Notes under the pieces: model-generated
The model's input: the letters and a program-made list of their open reading frames with translations, nothing else
Database searches by the model: none
Told to the model about the DNA's origin: nothing
In this document: positions 39,949-50,019 of the stretch, in pieces
Layout of the letters: each line of letters begins with the position of its first letter
Numbering within the stretch: position 1 is the first letter of the stretch
Translations under genes and position numbers: made by a program
Virus record (IMG/VR): IMGVR_UViG_3300033150_002410
Span: 1-64,000 of that record
From: a virus
Direction: 5' to 3' (one strand)
Length of the DNA: 64,000 nt

Positions 39949-42515
39949 TCTTCACCTATAAAACCATATTCTTCTATACTAGCTAAAGATCCATTTATCT
40001 TTGTTTTCGACTTTTTCATTTTTAAAGGAACCACAATCCAGGGCCAATCCTTTTTTATCTTTTGTGTTCCATAAAAATGAACAAGTTCATCTATTTCATT
40101 TTCTTCTTCTGGTAATGCATCAAACATTATTTCATCATGAATCTGTCCAATTATCTTAGACTTCATACGTCTCTTTTCAATTACTCTCTGGACATCAATC
40201 AAAAGCTTCAATAAACAATGAAAAGCTGATCCCTGAAATGGATAATTAAATATTTCATTCTTCCCCAGTGGAAATCTGTATTTGAAATTAGTCAATGATT
40301 TTATATAACCATCCCTCTCATATTCCTTGATCTTCTCTCTTTTATATTTATAATAGCCCCTGAAATCTTCTAACCAGAATTCCTTTTCAATCCTTTCAAT
40401 ATGAATCATGAAATCATAAATATTTATTATCTCTTTACTCTTCAAATGTTCTTTAATTTCTTTACTTATACCATTCCAGATATTGACAGATATATTTTTC
40501 CAATAATCACCATAAAATTCCGGAAATACAAATTGATTCTTAGCCATATATCGAATTTCTGCTGTTATTTTTTCTTTCGGTAATAAAAATATTTTTTCTG
40601 CCTGATCTCTGTGCATATCTTTATTATCATCAAAAAGATAATCAATAAGCTTTTCATCCTTCGAGTAACAAGCAGCCATGGCTACTTCTATTCCAGAATA
40701 ATCATAAGCTAAAATTATATTACCTTTTGATGGAATTATAATATCTCTTATTCTCTTTCCTATTTCCTTTTCCTTTTTCGGTATATTCTGAATGTTCGGG
40801 CTATTGGAAGAAGAACGATATGTCTTAACATTAAATAAACTAAAAAATGGATATATCTTTCCCCCAATTATTTCTCTTTTGTATTGTTCAATGTAGGTAT
40901 TTTTCGCTTTTTCCCATTCCCTATAATTCAACAAATCTTTTGCAAAAGGATGTTTTATTTCCTGTAATACTTCTTTATCTATACTTTCTTTCCCCTTTGC
41001 TGTGTATTTGATTGGTTTTATTTCTAAAATGTCAAAAAACACCTTTTTCAAATGTATAGGTGAGTTTATATCAAATTTCTTCCCCTCCCAGTTTGCTATA
41101 AAATCATAAGAAAATATTTTTTCATGATATTCATTGATTTTATCTGAAATCTCGTTTGCCACTTTATTCATCTTATCATCATCAATACAAATCCCGTTAT
41201 ACTGAACCTTAGCCAAAGCATTAGCTCCTTCTGTCAGGAAAAATAATCCTTTTTTCAGATCATCATCAATTAATTCTTCATATTTCTCTTTCAATTTATA
41301 TGTAAAATAAGAATCAAGAGCACAATAATATAATAAATCTTTTATTGGAGCAGAATCCAGTCTATTAAAGGCATTAGCGCCATACCTTTCCTCCTCTTCT
41401 CTAGTTGCTGTCATATATTTATCAATAACACTATCATAATTCAGCTCACCAAATTTAACATATACAAGATATTTTAAATTATTTGGTTTCCTGTTATTAT
41501 AACAATGCGCCATCAGGATAGTATCATATTTCAGATTATTTATCCAAATACCTAATCTTGCTTTAGTCCATACCTGTTCAAATGAAATATTATGAGCTAT
41601 TTTCTCTGAATTATTACTCAACAAAGATTTTAATTTTTCCTTGAACTCAATACCATCAAAAAATGGAAAAGCATAAGATTTCTCACCATTTGAAAAAGAA
41701 AGACAAAGAATCTCCTGTCCTCCCCTTTGTGGTTTTCTGCCAGTAGTCTCATAATCCAAAGCAAATAAATTCCAAGTACCGATTTCATCTAACCAGACAA
41801 CAGCCTTGTTTTCGTCTGTTGTTGTTTCTATCTTATCCAAGTAATCAACAACAGGAAAATCTCTATTTAAATAAGTCAAACCCTCCTCTATATTCTTTTT
41901 CCACATATTCATTATAATTGATCCATCCGCATCTTCCAAACTTCTCAAAATGGAGGATGGATGATATATAGGGACAATCCAACAACCGAGTTCCTGATCG
42001 GGAATAAAAGAACCAGTCCAATTTCCGAATCTATCCTTCTTACCCGTAACATTTGCTCTTCCTTTTAATCTATAACCTATAACAGCATCAAAAGCTATAC
42101 TTCCTATCAGGAATATTAATTTTGGCTGTAAGTCTCTTATTTCTTTCTTTAAATATTTTCTGCAAGCATTTATCTGAACTTTGGTAGGTGTCTTATTTCC
42201 GGGAGGACGACACTTCACGGCATTTGTAACAAAACAATCTCTATCGAATATTATATTAAACTCTTCAAAAACCTCTCTCAAAAACTTACCGGTCTTTCCA
42301 ACAAACTGTATTCCTTTTTTATCCTCCTGTTCTCCGGGAGCCTCTCCTACAATCATTATTCCTTTTCTGCCATAACCGGAAAATTTCATTTTTGGAAAAG
42401 TACAAGATTTATAAAGGCCACAATCCTGACAAGTAGAAGCCTTATCATGTTTTCTACTATCGTTATTTGATATTTTAAGAGAAAAGTCCATGGCTTTAAA
42501 AAAAGACTTGTTCAT
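39945..42515 (-). CDS. Family A DNA polymerase fused to family 4 uracil-DNA glycosylase
   Basis: 856 aa in three domains. Residues 25-215 are a family 4 UDG: Fe-S/zinc Cys (CQDCGLYKSC), GEAPGEQED and IYHPSSILR. Residues 230-425 are a DEDD exonuclease: FALDYETTG, IAHNISFEQ and YYCALDSYFTYK. Residues 430-856 are the polymerase: motif A ILAYDYSGIEVAM, motif B region EIRYMAKNQFVFPEFYGD and motif C IGQIHDEIMFDA. It is the phage replicative polymerase. SPO1 polymerase has the same UDG-type extension. The UDG may excise uracil at the fork or read a modified base; whether it is active is unknown. Confidence 0.9.
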   Translation of the reverse strand: MNKSFFKAMDFSLKISNNDSRKHDKASTCQDCGLYKSCTFPKMKFSGYGRKGIMIVGEAPGEQEDKKGIQFVGKTGKFLREVFEEFNIIFDRDCFVTNAVKCRPPGNKTPTKVQINACRKYLKKEIRDLQPKLIFLIGSIAFDAVIGYRLKGRANVTGKKDRFGNWTGSFIPDQELGCWIVPIYHPSSILRSLEDADGSIIMNMWKKNIEEGLTYLNRDFPVVDYLDKIETTTDENKAVVWLDEIGTWNLFALDYETTGRKPQRGGQEILCLSFSNGEKSYAFPFFDGIEFKEKLKSLLSNNSEKIAHNISFEQVWTKARLGIWINNLKYDTILMAHCYNNRKPNNLKYLVYVKFGELNYDSVIDKYMTATREEEERYGANAFNRLDSAPIKDLLYYCALDSYFTYKLKEKYEELIDDDLKKGLFFLTEGANALAKVQYNGICIDDDKMNKVANEISDKINEYHEKIFSYDFIANWEGKKFDINSPIHLKKVFFDILEIKPIKYTAKGKESIDKEVLQEIKHPFAKDLLNYREWEKAKNTYIEQYKREIIGGKIYPFFSLFNVKTYRSSSNSPNIQNIPKKEKEIGKRIRDIIIPSKGNIILAYDYSGIEVAMAACYSKDEKLIDYLFDDNKDMHRDQAEKIFLLPKEKITAEIRYMAKNQFVFPEFYGDYWKNISVNIWNGISKEIKEHLKSKEIINIYDFMIHIERIEKEFWLEDFRGYYKYKREKIKEYERDGYIKSLTNFKYRFPLGKNEIFNYPFQGSAFHCLLKLLIDVQRVIEKRRMKSKIIGQIHDEIMFDALPEEENEIDELVHFYGTQKIKKDWPWIVVPLKMKKSKTKINGSLASIEEYGFIGEE

Positions 42516-43591
42516 TTTTCTTCCACCATAAAAGAGAAAAGAGAATTATCAGAAACAAAAATAATATATTCTACTTTATTATCTACCCCTTTTGAACATG
42601 AAAATGTAATATTTTCATAAATTAAAACACCATGTTTGAAGAATAATAAAGGAATCAAAATAACTTTCTTGTCTTTTATAATTTCTTCCTTTAAATCTAT
42701 CACATCAAAAATTCCTCCCTTTTCATTCTCGGAGAAAAAAGATACCTCCTTTCCTTCTACTTTCAAGTTGAAGAAAGCCCTTCCGGATTCTTCCATCTTA
42801 AAGAGAGCTATTCTATCTATAGCACTTTTAATTCTATCCTTTTCTTCTAATTTTATTTTAAATATTTCTTTCGTCCCCATTATTTCCTTATAAACATCAT
42901 CAACTTTTTCAGAGGGAAAAGAATCAACATCCAAAGATCTACAACCAAAAATTGAATTTCCTCCCTTGAAAAACAACCAATCAGCTTTCTTGGTATATTC
43001 GGACAGGAATTTATTTTTACTCAGAAAAGAAACAACATTTTTATTCAACCAAAAAGGATTTTCTATAAATGGCTCTTTCATATCTAGTACCGATATGAAA
43101 AAACCATCACATGCTTTTAAGACATTTTTATCTATGAAAACACCAGGCAACCTGGGAAATTTATAACCATCAATGTGTGAATGTAATAAACCATCGAAAA
43201 ACAATTCAGGAACATTTTTCCAACTAAGTTTATCAATATTATCGAAGTTTGCTTCTATAAGTGTATAAATTTGTGTATCTATCAATGGAATATAGCTTTT
43301 TATCTTTTCTGCATTAATATATAATCTTTCTTTTTTAGGACTTATTTCTAGAATAGAATTTTGTGGATATTTCGATATAACTCTATGCATATCTTGTATT
43401 CTCACACAAAAGAAATCGCAAGAATCAGATAATGTGCGAATAACTATTTCTCTGTCATTATAAGAATACATCTTATTTCCATTGATAACTACAGTATCAG
43501 TTCCTTCAATAAATGAAGCAGAACGATCTACTGCATGTAAGCAAAAATCAATAGCTTCTAACATTTCTTCTCTACTGATCTTCATCTTCAT
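42512..43591 (-). CDS. Putative sliding clamp (DnaN-like)
   Basis: 359 aa, the length of a bacterial beta clamp. Start after AAGGAGAT; overlaps the polymerase start as ATGA. Segments such as LPGVFIDKNVLKACDGFFIS, DRIKSAIDRIALFKMEESGR and KKVILIPLLFFKHGVLIYEN follow the repeated helix-strand layout of clamp domains. Similarity is faint and I cannot see a firm signature. The neighbours (polymerase, clamp loader) make a clamp very likely. The same gene could otherwise be an unrelated polymerase accessory. Confidence 0.6.
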   Translation of the reverse strand: MKMKISREEMLEAIDFCLHAVDRSASFIEGTDTVVINGNKMYSYNDREIVIRTLSDSCDFFCVRIQDMHRVISKYPQNSILEISPKKERLYINAEKIKSYIPLIDTQIYTLIEANFDNIDKLSWKNVPELFFDGLLHSHIDGYKFPRLPGVFIDKNVLKACDGFFISVLDMKEPFIENPFWLNKNVVSFLSKNKFLSEYTKKADWLFFKGGNSIFGCRSLDVDSFPSEKVDDVYKEIMGTKEIFKIKLEEKDRIKSAIDRIALFKMEESGRAFFNLKVEGKEVSFFSENEKGGIFDVIDLKEEIIKDKKVILIPLLFFKHGVLIYENITFSCSKGVDNKVEYIIFVSDNSLFSFMVEEK

Positions 43592-43775
43592 TATCTCCTT
43601 TAGCTAATGATAATATTCTTGTTTCACAATACTCAAATGTTTTTGAAAATAAACACTTACATTTAGGACATATATATTCTTTTATCAATTCCATTCCATC
43701 AGAAGAAAAATACGTCCTTGTATTAAGAAAACCATTTTCCTCTTTGTTACAGTTCGGACAACTAAGCATCTTCAT
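43572..43775 (-). CDS. Small zinc-ribbon protein, 67 aa
   Basis: CPNCNKEENG at residue 6 and CPKCKCLFSKTFEYC near 36 form a zinc ribbon like that of transcription-factor or polymerase accessory proteins. Overlaps the clamp gene start by 20 bases and the upstream gene by 14. No more can be said of its role. Confidence 0.55.
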   Translation of the reverse strand: MKMLSCPNCNKEENGFLNTRTYFSSDGMELIKEYICPKCKCLFSKTFEYCETRILSLAKGDNEDEDQ

Positions 43776-43944
43776 TTACCTTCGTCATATAAACATTATC
43801 CTTCAACTTCTTCTCAATATTAAAAATTAACGATAAAAGAATATTTTGATTAAGCTCTCCATAAACTATTTGAGCTTTCATTTTATTTATTGCTTCCATT
43901 ACATCAACAAAACCTTTTTCTGTTATTATAGGATCGTCATACAT
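43762..43944 (-). CDS. Hypothetical protein, 60 aa
   Basis: A short helical protein (GFVDVMEAINKMKAQIVYGE and NQNILLSLIFNIEKKLKDN) overlapping genes on both sides, which argues that it is translated as part of the chain. No motif is recognised. Confidence 0.45.
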   Translation of the reverse strand: MYDDPIITEKGFVDVMEAINKMKAQIVYGELNQNILLSLIFNIEKKLKDNVYMTKVNEDA

Positions 43945-45185
43945 GCTTTTATTCTCCTTATATATTCAAGTTTAGCTTCTGCTTTATTCATTACTTTTTT
44001 CCAATCCTTGTATTTATTAGCCCACGTTTGATTTTTTACCCACTTGTATGCCCTTTCGACCTTTTTTAAATCTTTTTCCTCGTTTTTATATACATGCTCC
44101 ATGACTTTAGCAAAATCCTCAGCCCTTACCAATCTTCTTATAGTTCCATTGTCAATGGAACCATAACAGATATACTGCCCCTCTGGTGTAACAAGATTAC
44201 CCATCTTTCCACCAGCTAATATCTCATTTAAACTGCTGTTTCGAGGAAAGATTATATGTCTTTTACAAGCCATAGCCTCTAAAACGCTTAAACCAAATCC
44301 CTCTCCCAAAGTAGTGGAAATAACTACATTAGCAGTATTATAAATTTTGTTCACAACCTCTTCCGTATATCCAAAAGAAGCAGAATAATTAACTGGAGCA
44401 AACCAATCTTTTCCATATTCAAGATCAAAAAACTCAGCCATTTTTATAAGGTTTCCTCCCTGATCTTCTATAGCAGCAAGCAGAAACAGCAAAGCATTAT
44501 TACATATATATTTTTTGAAAAGATTAAAAGCCTCAAAAGTTCTTAACAAATCTTTTCTTGTTTGATTTCTATTCACATTCAAGATAATATACCTGTTCTC
44601 TAATGAAACAGGACCTATAAAACATTCTTTCTTAAATCTTTCTATCTCCTCTTTTTCCAACGGTTTGAAAATATCCGTATCCACACCATGATAAATTACA
44701 TCGATTTGTTCCAGACTTTTTTTATATTTCATACATTGTGATTTGCCATAATAAGTATAAGCCACAGGGAAATCAACTTTACTTATGGTTTCTACCCATT
44801 CTTTTCTCATAGAACAGTCTACAGGAAAGTAGTAAACAGAAACAAATTTCTTAGAACTTTCTAATTTCTCATTACACTCTTTTACTTTATCTATAATTGT
44901 TTCTAACGTAAATGGATCATGCATAATCCACAGGAAATCATATTTGCCCGTGGATAACATATCCAATAATTTCTGCCTGCCGAGAAGATCATTATATCTT
45001 TTATTGAGATTTCCTTTGGCTGGATAAATATTTACTTTTTTAAAATTATGTGGATCTCCATTATAATTAATCCCTAAGACGTCTATTTCGTATTCCTCAC
45101 GAAAAAATCTAAGGAGGCTTCTGGCCACCATTGAAAAACCGGTAAATCCGGTAGGTGTATCTGACCACCACAAAATCTTTTTCAT
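43926..45185 (-). CDS. GT-B glycosyltransferase (GT4-like)
   Basis: 419 aa. The N-terminal lobe has SDTPTGFTGFSMVARSLLRF, the acceptor site loop. The C-terminal lobe has ILNVNRNQTRKDLLRTFEAF and the nucleotide-sugar site TLGEGFGLSVLEAMACKR (E-x7-E). It would transfer a sugar from a nucleotide donor. It has its own promoter (45207-45235) and stands apart from the other sugar genes by the helicase-primase block. Targets could be modified phage DNA bases, virion proteins or the host surface. Confidence 0.8.
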   Translation of the reverse strand: MKKILWWSDTPTGFTGFSMVARSLLRFFREEYEIDVLGINYNGDPHNFKKVNIYPAKGNLNKRYNDLLGRQKLLDMLSTGKYDFLWIMHDPFTLETIIDKVKECNEKLESSKKFVSVYYFPVDCSMRKEWVETISKVDFPVAYTYYGKSQCMKYKKSLEQIDVIYHGVDTDIFKPLEKEEIERFKKECFIGPVSLENRYIILNVNRNQTRKDLLRTFEAFNLFKKYICNNALLFLLAAIEDQGGNLIKMAEFFDLEYGKDWFAPVNYSASFGYTEEVVNKIYNTANVVISTTLGEGFGLSVLEAMACKRHIIFPRNSSLNEILAGGKMGNLVTPEGQYICYGSIDNGTIRRLVRAEDFAKVMEHVYKNEEKDLKKVERAYKWVKNQTWANKYKDWKKVMNKAEAKLEYIRRIKACMTIL

Positions 45186-45206
45186 AATACTTCCCCCTCT
45201 TGTTTT

Positions 45207-45235
45207 ATAATAACAATATTAAAGAAATAAATCAA
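45207..45235 (-). promoter_or_regulatory. Leftward promoter inside the replication block
   Basis: On the minus strand, TTGATT (45235-45230), 17-bp spacer, TATTAT (45212-45207), followed by GAGGGGG and the ATG at 45185. It would feed the glycosyltransferase, clamp, polymerase and later genes separately from the main promoter. Confidence 0.65.
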
Positions 45236-45242
45236 TACTTTT

Positions 45243-46676
45243 TTATAAAAATGAACCATTTTTTTTATCTCTTTTCTCTTTTGCCTCATCTTTTTTATCA
45301 TATAAAACTTTATCTATTGGTAAAGCATCTATATAAAATTTTCCAATATCAAGACAGGATAAACATAATAACTCCTTATTAACACCTTCTCCTTCCCTCT
45401 CAGATAACACTTCCATTCTGAAAACTGAATTTCTTCTGTCAACTCTGCTCTGATTAATACCTATCATTCTGGTAACATGAGCCAACTTTCTTATATCCTC
45501 TGCCACATTCTCCTCAGACACATCACTATTTATACTGCCCCTGTTTGATTGCGATACAGTAAATATACATATATTTCTCTCTAGAGCCAACCTTCTTAAA
45601 TTTTTCCATACATAATCAATTTGATGCCTGTATTCCATGTTTTTATCAACAACAATTAAATCAGCATAATCAATAAAAATGACATCAGGAATAAAAGAAT
45701 AGTAATATTCCAGAATATCGAAATGAGCCTCTAAATCCTCAACAGAACAACTATTGGCAGGCAAGTTGAGCAACTTTGCTTTCCCTTCTCTTAGATATTT
45801 CTTTATTCTTTTCTGTTCTCTTTCTATTCCATTCCTATCTAGTGGAAAACCTTCTCTATGCTCCAGAGAATACTGTATTTCAAAATAACCATCATCCACT
45901 TCTTCAAAATATGGTATTCTTACATCCATACTCTTCTTAGGTCTTCCAGTAAAAGACTGCCAGATTCTTCTTAGAACTTGTTCTCTTGTCATTTCCATGG
46001 AAATAAAAAGAACATTGTTTCCATAGGTAAGAGCACATTCCATAGAAAAAAGCAAAGCCCATGTTTTCCCTCTTTTAGTAAAAGCTAAGAAAGATATAAA
46101 ATCTCCTCTATTACAAAAACCAAAAATATCTCTCATTTCTCCAGGAAAACAAAAAAGACTATCTTTCTCTTCATTAAACGCCTTAATAATTGCATCTGTA
46201 TCTTCAATTATATCTACATCTTCTATCGTATTACTAGTTACCCTTTTATATTTTGTAATATTCTGTTCAGCCTTAAGAAGATTATTACTTTGAATGTTTG
46301 TCTGTACATCTTCAACAAGAACTTCTAATGATCTCTTTTTCAAATATTCTATAGCCGTATCAAGCAGGTATTTTGTGTTAGTAGTTGTATATTCATCTGA
46401 AAGATTAGCAATAAGAGAGCCTATTAGCTTTGCATCATCTTCGTCCTTAATAGCATTCTTTTTGTTGAAAAAGATGTCTTCTATAACATTTTTTGGTGAT
46501 TCCTTATACCTCTCATAATATTCTATAATCCATTTAGCCAGAATTCTTGAATATCTGGATTTGAAATAATTTATCTTTAATACCGGCAAAATACCACAAA
46601 GAAATTCTGAAGATACAATCATATTTATGAGTATTTTTTTCTCGTGATCGATATGCACAGGACTACGTTTAAACAT
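45243..46676 (-). CDS. dnaB: DnaB-like replicative helicase
   Basis: 477 aa. A helical N-terminal domain of about 170 residues (HIDHEKKILINMIVSSEFLC) is followed by a RecA-fold motor. Walker A is FLAFTKRGKTWALLFSMECA, Walker B VIFIDYADLIVVD, and the glutamine sensor is IFTVSQSNRGS. FISMEMTREQVLRRIWQ is the typical DnaB segment after Walker A. The Walker A reads TKRGKT, where G-x4-GK is usual; this is slightly unusual. It is encoded next to primase and SNF2 helicase genes. It unwinds DNA 5' to 3' as a hexamer. Confidence 0.85.
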   Translation of the reverse strand: MFKRSPVHIDHEKKILINMIVSSEFLCGILPVLKINYFKSRYSRILAKWIIEYYERYKESPKNVIEDIFFNKKNAIKDEDDAKLIGSLIANLSDEYTTTNTKYLLDTAIEYLKKRSLEVLVEDVQTNIQSNNLLKAEQNITKYKRVTSNTIEDVDIIEDTDAIIKAFNEEKDSLFCFPGEMRDIFGFCNRGDFISFLAFTKRGKTWALLFSMECALTYGNNVLFISMEMTREQVLRRIWQSFTGRPKKSMDVRIPYFEEVDDGYFEIQYSLEHREGFPLDRNGIEREQKRIKKYLREGKAKLLNLPANSCSVEDLEAHFDILEYYYSFIPDVIFIDYADLIVVDKNMEYRHQIDYVWKNLRRLALERNICIFTVSQSNRGSINSDVSEENVAEDIRKLAHVTRMIGINQSRVDRRNSVFRMEVLSEREGEGVNKELLCLSCLDIGKFYIDALPIDKVLYDKKDEAKEKRDKKNGSFL

Positions 46677-48273
46677 TTTTCAGCCTTTTCTTTATCAGTA
46701 AATCAAGAATGTCTTCTTCACCAAAGAAACTGATATCTTCCTCCTTATCGAGTATTCTCTTTACAAGCTTGAACTTCTCTGTCAAAGCCAAAGCCATTTC
46801 ATCCTCTACCGTTCCTGGAGCTATCAAATAATAAATCTGTACATTGTCTTTCGTTCCTATTCTATGACACCTATCTGTTGCCTGTTCCATATCAGCTGGA
46901 ACCCACCAAAGCTCGGAAAAAAGAACCGTGGAAGAAATAGTTAAATCTATTCCCAAACCAGTTGCCAGAATTTGACCTAGAAAAATCTTAATATTGCTAT
47001 CATTATTATAAATCCTTAAAAGATATTCCCTCTGTTTCATAGGAACAGAACCATCTACAACAACCGTAACATTACGAAAGTAAGAAAAAATGTCTTTTAT
47101 TACATGCCTATGATATGCAAAAATTACTATTTTATCTCTTTGCTTTATCAAAGAGTCTATATACTCTAACATACTTTTTCTCTTTGCCATATAGGCAATT
47201 TCTTTCAAATGCTCAAATTTATTCTTTATCTCCATTTTCTTTATTTTCTTTTCCGACTTGATTATTTCTCCTATCTTTTCATTCTCATAAGCATATTCTG
47301 AAATATATTTATCATCAAGATCCAAAGGTATTATAAACTTTTGTTTCTCTGGTATCTCCGATAAAACATCCTCTTTTTTCCTTCTTAAAATATATGGTTC
47401 TACTAAATCAACTAATTCATCAATGTTAGAAGCACCATCAAATTTCCAACCCCATCTAGTCAGGACAGGGTTACAATATCTCTGTAAAAAGTGCCATCTA
47501 TTAAAAAATATCTTTGGTGCAATGAGAGATAATACATTATATAATTCTCTAGGTCTGTTCCTTAGTGGTGTTCCAGATAAGAAAACTTTATACTTAATCT
47601 TTCTTGCCAAGGAAATAAAAGCTTTCGTTCTTTTGGCTTTATGATTAGAAATATATTGAACTTCATCCCCTATTATACAATCAAAACCCTCATCCAGTAA
47701 TTCCTGTAAATGTTTGTATAAAATATCGTAACTTATTATTATAACATTGCTTTGTGGTTTATACTTGTAAAATATTGCAGATGATATATCTCCCCATTCT
47801 AAAAGTTCTCTCTGCCATTTTATTCTTATAAACGAGGGACAAACAATTATGACTTTCTTGACATCTTTCCTTATCCTAAGCCAGGAAACAGCTTGAGCTG
47901 TTTTCCCTACACCCATATCATCCGCTATAATGCAGTTACCATCAGTTCCCTCGATAAACTCTATTCCCTTTATCTGATAATTAAATAATCTACTGTCAAC
48001 TGCTTTCCTGTCTATTTTCTTGAAAATTTTTCCTTTCTTGTTTTTCTTTCCTTCATCAACAGAAAAATCACCTTGTTTTGCAAATCCTAACGAAAGAAGC
48101 CTTTCTACATTTTCTCTTGAATTTCTAGCAAACCATGTTTTAGTACTGGATACGAAATATCTGTTATCCAATCTTTTGATTCCTAAAAGAGTTCTTTGAA
48201 AATCATCTCTATCGAGATTGTTAAATTTAATCTTCAATAGACCACTATACTTATCTAATTGAAATACTTTCAT
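46669..48273 (-). CDS. SNF2-family helicase/translocase (SMARCAL1-like)
   Basis: 534 aa. An N-terminal 90-residue domain (FNNLDRDDFQRTLLGIKRL, then STKTWFARNS) looks like the HARP-type region of annealing helicases. The SF2 core follows: Walker A IIADDMGVGKTAQAV, motif II GDEVQYISN (DEVQ in place of DEAH), motif III FLSGTPLRNRP, motif V GLGIDLTISSTVLFSELWW and motif VI QATDRCHRIG. It would rewind or remodel replication forks. Overlaps dnaB by eight bases and primase by four. Confidence 0.85.
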   Translation of the reverse strand: MKVFQLDKYSGLLKIKFNNLDRDDFQRTLLGIKRLDNRYFVSSTKTWFARNSRENVERLLSLGFAKQGDFSVDEGKKNKKGKIFKKIDRKAVDSRLFNYQIKGIEFIEGTDGNCIIADDMGVGKTAQAVSWLRIRKDVKKVIIVCPSFIRIKWQRELLEWGDISSAIFYKYKPQSNVIIISYDILYKHLQELLDEGFDCIIGDEVQYISNHKAKRTKAFISLARKIKYKVFLSGTPLRNRPRELYNVLSLIAPKIFFNRWHFLQRYCNPVLTRWGWKFDGASNIDELVDLVEPYILRRKKEDVLSEIPEKQKFIIPLDLDDKYISEYAYENEKIGEIIKSEKKIKKMEIKNKFEHLKEIAYMAKRKSMLEYIDSLIKQRDKIVIFAYHRHVIKDIFSYFRNVTVVVDGSVPMKQREYLLRIYNNDSNIKIFLGQILATGLGIDLTISSTVLFSELWWVPADMEQATDRCHRIGTKDNVQIYYLIAPGTVEDEMALALTEKFKLVKRILDKEEDISFFGEEDILDLLIKKRLKNV

Positions 48274-49142
48274 AAAAGTTTCCTTTTCAATAATCTAGCT
48301 TCAATATTAGACATATCAGCTACATCCTTGTATTCATTAAGTCTGATTATTTCTACCTCTTTTACCCCAACCAAGGACAGTTCTTCACCATATCTATTTG
48401 CTCTTTTCTGAGCCTCTTCTTCATTGTCAAATAAAATAAAAACAGAATCAAATTGAGACAGAAGACATAACTGTTTTTTCGTCATATACATTCCACAAGA
48501 AGCCACACAATTATTTCCCAATTTAAAGACATCAAAAACCCCCTCCACAAGTATAACTTTATACCCATCTACTTTATCTATATTGAAAAGGAAATCTTTT
48601 ATATCAACCAGTGAATCTTCAGGTCTAGCTGATAAGTATTTAGGTTCCTGTTGTTTATAAATAGCCCTCCCTTGAAAAGTTACTATTCTCCCTCCGTAAT
48701 AAAAGGGAATTATAATTCTATACTTATATATTCCCGTATAACCACCACTTCTAAGATCAAATTCTTCAACAAGTTCTTTCCAATCAAAACCCCTGTTACT
48801 TAAATACTTTTTCTCATTTTCATTCAGGGGCAAATCAGGAATGTTAATATTCCTCTTGATTTCCTCAGTTGTTTCTCCATACTCAACGCTATCAGAAAAT
48901 AATTTATATATCCTATAAGCTTCTTCCTTGGTAACAGAAAGCAAACCCATTATTGAATTGACTATCGAAACATGACCACAAACCCAACAAAAAAAATAAC
49001 CTTTAATCAGGTTGAAACCAAGATGGTTGCTGACGTCATCATGGAAAGGACACTTCATTCCTATCCATTCTCTGCCTACATTTTTTCCCTTTTCCGTATA
49101 AGGTATTTTATACTCCTTCAAGAAAGAAACACAATCAAACAT
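48270..49142 (-). CDS. DnaG-type primase
   Basis: 290 aa. A zinc-binding domain (CPFHDDVSNH ... FFCWVCGH) is followed by a linker and a Toprim domain (YKVILVEGVFDVFKLG and FILFDNEEEAQKRANRY). It is shorter than host DnaG because it lacks the C-terminal helicase-binding domain. It makes RNA primers for lagging-strand synthesis, working with the nearby DnaB-like helicase. Confidence 0.85.
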   Translation of the reverse strand: MFDCVSFLKEYKIPYTEKGKNVGREWIGMKCPFHDDVSNHLGFNLIKGYFFCWVCGHVSIVNSIMGLLSVTKEEAYRIYKLFSDSVEYGETTEEIKRNINIPDLPLNENEKKYLSNRGFDWKELVEEFDLRSGGYTGIYKYRIIIPFYYGGRIVTFQGRAIYKQQEPKYLSARPEDSLVDIKDFLFNIDKVDGYKVILVEGVFDVFKLGNNCVASCGMYMTKKQLCLLSQFDSVFILFDNEEEAQKRANRYGEELSLVGVKEVEIIRLNEYKDVADMSNIEARLLKRKLL

Positions 49143-50019
49143 CCAATCTTTCCAGCAAGGCTGTTACATCTAAAGCTAGTTTTGTTGTAAATGATTTATT
49201 ATTTGTTAGAATATATGTATAAAAATGATCTATAGCATACTTCAAGTTGTTACTCTCATCATCATGGAATTTTCTTTCCATCAGGATGAGTTCTTTTCCT
49301 GTTTTATTAAATGGATGATCATATATAACAACTTTTCCCGAATAATCTTTATTGTGTGGAGAAAAAATATAAGCATGCGTTGTACCATAGAAATTGACGG
49401 ATAATTCTTTACCAGGATAATCCAAACTGGTAAATATCTTTATAACCAATTTCTCTTTTTTATGTTCTAAGTGAAGAATACCTGTAGTAACAACACCTCC
49501 CCAATATTTAAGATCCTCTTTTATTACTCTGAAATTCGATAAGGGCCCGTATAAATAATCAATAATGGGCAGAAAATGAGAAGACAGCAACCAGTAAACA
49601 CTATATCCATTATATTTTCCCAAGTGTTTAGATTGCATCTCTATATAATTAATTTCCTTTTTTCTGAAAAAAGCTATGATTTTAGCAAGTGTTCTTGAGA
49701 ATAGAAGAACATAATCAACAACCAACACAAGGTTTCTTTCTTCTGCTATTCTGATAAGTGATTCAGCTTCTCTTGCCTTTCTGCTTATAGGTTTCTCCAG
49801 AAAGACATTCTTGCCGGATAGTAATGCCTTCTTGGCTATTCTATAATGAGTATCAATAGGTGTAGCTATAAATACATGCTTTACCTCTGGATCCTTCCAG
49901 ATCTTTTTCAAAGGAAATTTTGAATCAGCTATATATTTCATGTCAAAAAAATATGGAATATACTTTTTAAGCTTACTTCCCCAATAACCGTTACCAATTA
50001 ACGCTACTTTGTCTTTCAT
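49135..50019 (-). CDS. Gfo/Idh/MocA-family sugar oxidoreductase
   Basis: 294 aa. Rossmann motif VALIGNGYWGSKLKKYIP, the segment VFIATPIDTHYRIAKKAL, and the catalytic-lysine signature GKNVFLEKPISRKAREAESL place it in this NAD(P)-dependent family. It oxidises or reduces a sugar or sugar nucleotide, for example at C3. Adjacent glycosyltransferases and UDP-galactopyranose mutase suggest it makes an unusual sugar donor. It overlaps the primase start by eight bases. Confidence 0.82.
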   Translation of the reverse strand: MKDKVALIGNGYWGSKLKKYIPYFFDMKYIADSKFPLKKIWKDPEVKHVFIATPIDTHYRIAKKALLSGKNVFLEKPISRKAREAESLIRIAEERNLVLVVDYVLLFSRTLAKIIAFFRKKEINYIEMQSKHLGKYNGYSVYWLLSSHFLPIIDYLYGPLSNFRVIKEDLKYWGGVVTTGILHLEHKKEKLVIKIFTSLDYPGKELSVNFYGTTHAYIFSPHNKDYSGKVVIYDHPFNKTGKELILMERKFHDDESNNLKYAIDHFYTYILTNNKSFTTKLALDVTALLERLDV

